This document shows positions 6,229 through 8,129 of a stretch of DNA of 8,129 nt, in pieces. The position numbers were made by a program, and so were the translations under genes. The notes below the pieces were generated by a model. That model was not told where the DNA came from. It was given only the letters and a program-made list of their open reading frames with translations, and ran no database searches. Source of the stretch: Bacillota bacterium. Its GTDB lineage: Bacteria; Bacillota; Clostridia; Oscillospirales; Ruminococcaceae. How positions within the stretch are numbered: position 1 is the first letter of the stretch; each line of letters begins with the position of its first letter. The stretch spans positions 1 to 8,129 of the forward strand of contig JAEWYJ010000292.1 in assembly GCA_023395695.1 (NCBI GenBank), in the 5' to 3' direction.

Positions 6229-6257
6229 ATATAGTCATACCACTGGTTTGACTATAT
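6229..6257. repeat. 29-bp near-perfect palindrome
   Basis: Arms ATATAGTCA (6229-6237) and TGACTATAT (6249-6257) flank ACCA-C-TGGT. The symmetry is centred on 6243, and 13 of 14 position pairs are complementary (only 6238/6248 is T-T). Symmetry running into the very centre leaves little room for an RNA loop and is more like a dimeric protein-binding site than a terminator. No promoter was recognised beside it. Confidence 0.55.
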
Positions 6258-6398
6258 GTGTGCCTATTCCGCGCAGATTTTCAAAATGGGCTGCTGTCAA
6301 AACAGCATGCAGCGCTGTGAAAAATTATACCGTTGCAGATTCAATCAGCAAGCCAATGACAAACGGAGAAAGGCTGTCGGTGTTTTGGCCTGGAACAA

Positions 6399-6440
6399 TG
6401 TAGAATACGGCTGCCCGTTTCCGGGCAGCCGTATTCTACA
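6399..6440. repeat. 19-bp perfect inverted repeat / stem-loop without U-tract
   Basis: The left arm (6399-6417, beginning TGTAGAATACGG) is perfectly complementary to the right arm (6422-6440, ending CCGTATTCTACA), with a 4-nt loop TTTC. No T-run follows on either strand. It lies 86 bp beyond the stop codon of the minus-strand gene and about 340 bp beyond that of the plus-strand gene. It could be a bidirectional transcription barrier, an RNA 3' stabiliser or a dispersed palindromic repeat. Confidence 0.65.
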
Positions 6441-6526
6441 CATGTCGTATCTGCGGGGCCAAGTGCTGCAACACCGGCTCGGTTAGTGCTGTGTAGCCGC
6501 TGTGCACCCGGACTTCATGGCTAGGG

Positions 6527-7105
6527 CTATGCGGCGTCGCCGTCGTGCAAAAGCCGGTGCGCCTGTATGGCGATATCCGGCAAAAGATCGTACAAAAGCA
6601 TCAGATCGCCGTTTTTTGCCGCGAGGGTTTTCTCGTTGACAGGAATATAGGACAGGTCGGTATCGGCGGATTTTTTCGGCGCATGCGCCAGCAGCACCTC
6701 CCAGGCGGCAAGCGCTTCGGCGCGCTCTGCATCCAGTACGGCATAGGTCTGCCGGTGCTTACGCGCTGCCTGCGTCAGAGAAACCAAGCCAAGCATGCCG
6801 CAAATTATGGCGGAAATACCCATCATACGCAGCGCGCCGCCCGACCGCCAGAATACCGCTGTGAGTACCAGCCCCAGCGCCAGAACCGTGCCAAAACCGG
6901 CGCAGCGCCGCACGGTACCGTCCGCCGGTCTTTGCACCTGAGCCAGATGAGCGGCGGCGCAGCTTTTGCAGACAGCATAATCGCAGAATTCCCCAAGGGC
7001 CTGAACGCGCTTTTCTCCGGTTATATCCCGCACATGGAGCGTTCTGACTTCCAGCACGCGGAAGCAATAATCCGCCATATTTGAACATTTAAGGCAACCC
7101 GCCAT
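6527..7105 (-). CDS. Hypothetical cysteine-rich (zinc-ribbon-like) protein with two transmembrane helices
   Basis: I do not recognise this 192-aa protein. The start is ATG at 7105-7103, with a perfect AAGGAGG on the minus strand at 7113-7119 spaced by 7 nt; an upstream in-frame GTG at 7156 is not needed. The N-terminal segment has Cys4-x2-Cys7, Cys14, then Cys41-x4-Cys46-x2-Cys49, a pattern that could bind zinc as a split ribbon. Hydrophobic segments at about 71-86 (FGTVLALGLVLTAVFW) and 94-112 are probable membrane helices. The tail (about 115-192) is soluble and rich in Ala, Leu, Lys and Asp. The cysteine domain and the tail should face the same side of the membrane, probably the cytoplasm. 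It lies 112 bp downstream of the carboxylate transporter on the same strand, so co-transcription is possible, but a functional link is not shown. Confidence 0.75.
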   Translation of the reverse strand: MAGCLKCSNMADYCFRVLEVRTLHVRDITGEKRVQALGEFCDYAVCKSCAAAHLAQVQRPADGTVRRCAGFGTVLALGLVLTAVFWRSGGALRMMGISAIICGMLGLVSLTQAARKHRQTYAVLDAERAEALAAWEVLLAHAPKKSADTDLSYIPVNEKTLAAKNGDLMLLYDLLPDIAIQAHRLLHDGDAA

Positions 7106-7217
7106 AACCAATCCTCCTTGAGCGGCGCGTACGCCGGGTAAAGTGCCTGAGTGCACCGGACTGTTCGCTTGGACGCTGCCGGGTAGAGCCGCAGCGCCCC
7201 GCTTAAACGATAAAGCC

Positions 7218-8129
7218 TTACAGCAGGCCGCCCATAATGGACAGCATCAGGCTGCCGACAATAAGGATGATGGCGCCGCCCAGACGTGAGGAAATCTGCG
7301 CGAACGGCATCAGCTCCATGCGGTTGGCGGCAGAAAGCACGGCAACGTCGCCGGTGCCGCCCATGTTGGACATGCACAGGCCCGCGGTAACGCCGGCCTC
7401 AACAGGGTAAAAGCCCACCATACTGCCGACGGCAGCAGAACCGATAAAAGCGCCGACGCAGGTGACGAGGCAGAGCACCAGATAGGTGATGCTGAAGCTT
7501 TCGATAACGGTGTCAATGCTCAGATAGCACAGACCGATGCCGACCAACAGCGTGGGCGTCAGGTTCTTCATAATAAACTGGAACCATTGATAGCACGCGA
7601 TTTCAATGTTTTCGGGAATCAGGTTGAAAATTTTGCAGATGGCTACGGTGATAATCATCCAGGCATAGGCGTGAATATTCAGCGAGGGGACAGCCTTGAT
7701 CCACAGCTGAGCCACAATGTAGCCCCAGGCGAAGAAAGAGCAGGAGATAAATAAGCCGACGCCCAGATTGTTAATATTGATGTGCTCGCGTCGTGCCTGA
7801 ACCTCGGGGCTGATTTCAAGATCAGCGGCGGTGGTCGTGCCGGCCTTCATCAGCTGGCCCTGGCCGTTTAAAGCTTTGTCGGCGATCAGCTTGACGACAA
7901 TGCCGCCCAGCACAATCGAAATGGCGTTGCCGATGGCCACGGCTGGGGTCATGACCGAGATAGCCTCCGCGGCGGTCATGGTGCCGCTGCTCTCAAAAAT
8001 TTTGGACAGAGGCGTAGCGCCGGCGCCCATGCCACCGCCCATAATGGGCAGCGCGATCAGCAGCAGCGATTTGACAACGCCATAGCCCATGGCGGCGCCA
8101 ACCAGAGCGCACAGACCAAAGCCCACAAA
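7218..8129 (-). CDS. 2-hydroxycarboxylate transporter (CitS/MaeN/CimH family), C-terminal part
   Basis: This gene runs off the right edge. 303 residues are visible of a family usually about 440-450 long, and the frame stays open to 8129, so no start is assigned. The protein is highly hydrophobic. GGGMGAGATP (visible residues 31-40) is the first GGxG reentrant-loop motif, and MSNMGGTGDVAVLSAANRME (253-272) contains the second. The C-terminal segment SSRLGGA, with Arg282, is the conserved end of the family; arginines in this part bind the substrate carboxylates in CitS. Family members are sodium- or proton-coupled symporters or exchangers for citrate, malate or lactate at the cytoplasmic membrane. 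The exact substrate cannot be told here. No U-rich terminator was seen before the downstream gene at 7105. Confidence 0.92.
   Translation of the reverse strand, partial: FVGFGLCALVGAAMGYGVVKSLLLIALPIMGGGMGAGATPLSKIFESSGTMTAAEAISVMTPAVAIGNAISIVLGGIVVKLIADKALNGQGQLMKAGTTTAADLEISPEVQARREHININNLGVGLFISCSFFAWGYIVAQLWIKAVPSLNIHAYAWMIITVAICKIFNLIPENIEIACYQWFQFIMKNLTPTLLVGIGLCYLSIDTVIESFSITYLVLCLVTCVGAFIGSAAVGSMVGFYPVEAGVTAGLCMSNMGGTGDVAVLSAANRMELMPFAQISSRLGGAIILIVGSLMLSIMGGLL

Larger units (their letters stand above)
6059..6526. other. Convergent intergenic region with two symmetric elements
   Basis: This stretch lies between the 3' ends of the BclA-like gene and the minus-strand cysteine-rich gene. 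The short open frames here (for example 6083-6403 plus) have odd composition and no family resemblance; the longest ones run into the hairpin at 6399-6440. No U-rich terminator was found for either gene. Contents are the palindrome at 6229-6257, a small hairpin TGCTGT-CAAA-ACAGCA at 6292-6307, and the large hairpin at 6399-6440. Confidence 0.5.

Noticed and set aside
6335..6350. T-loop-like ATTCAATC suggesting a tRNA
   Set aside because: No matching acceptor, D or anticodon stems could be drawn around it.
6083..6486. Short plus-strand open frames at 6083-6403 and 6256-6486
   Set aside because: No convincing ribosome binding site, Cys/Arg/Ser-rich unnatural composition, mutual overlap, and both run into the perfect hairpin.
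6545..7084. Long plus-strand open frame of 179 codons
   Set aside because: It is the antisense shadow of the minus-strand gene, which has the better ribosome binding site and coherent cysteine and membrane features.
7106..7156. GTG at 7156 as the start of the cysteine-rich protein
   Set aside because: A perfect AAGGAGG lies inside that extension, 7 nt before the ATG at 7105, and the extension has no hydrophobic or family-like character.

Overview
The window looks like chromosomal DNA from a spore-forming Firmicute of the class Clostridia, probably near Oscillospiraceae/Ruminococcaceae. This is inferred from strong AAGGAGG-type ribosome binding sites, UUG starts, a YtvI-like sporulation membrane protein, a PheB-type ACT protein heading a threonine-family operon, and a Firmicute-style BclA C-terminal-like protein. 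No rRNA, tRNA, CRISPR array, transposase or phage gene was seen.

Layout. Positions 1-211 (minus) hold the N-terminal 70 codons of an AI-2E/YtvI-type membrane protein. Positions 212-659 are an AT-rich divergent intergenic region. It carries a very good extended -10 promoter (479-507) and a leader of about 145 nt with riboswitch-like folding potential. Positions 660-4575 (plus) form an operon: ACT-domain protein (PheB/UPF0735 type), homoserine dehydrogenase (hom), homoserine kinase (thrB) and aspartokinase (lysC). A strong intrinsic terminator at 4589-4644 closes it. Positions 4645-5053 are non-coding. Positions 5054-6058 (plus) encode a 334-aa surface-type protein whose first 130 residues look like the C1q/TNF-like BclA C-terminal domain. 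Positions 6059-6526 are non-coding but carry a 29-bp near-perfect palindrome and a 19-bp perfect hairpin. Positions 6527-7105 (minus) encode an unrecognised 192-aa protein with a cysteine-rich N-terminus and two membrane helices. Positions 7218-8129 (minus) hold the C-terminal two thirds of a 2-hydroxycarboxylate transporter (CitS/MaeN family), which is cut by the window edge.

How the genes fit together. LysC phosphorylates aspartate, Hom reduces aspartate semialdehyde to homoserine, and ThrB phosphorylates homoserine for threonine synthesis. Aspartate-semialdehyde dehydrogenase and threonine synthase are not in the window. Three of the four operon genes carry or probably carry ACT-type regulatory domains, so allosteric control is expected. 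The lysC gene also has an internal in-frame ribosome binding site followed by GTG at codon 246, which suggests a separate ACT-only beta subunit as in Bacillus aspartokinase II. At the far end, the transporter and the small membrane protein lie on the same strand 112 bp apart and may be co-transcribed.

Most genes are ordinary. The observations most worth checking are the structured leader before the ACT gene, the internal lysC start, and the two symmetric elements between 6229 and 6440.
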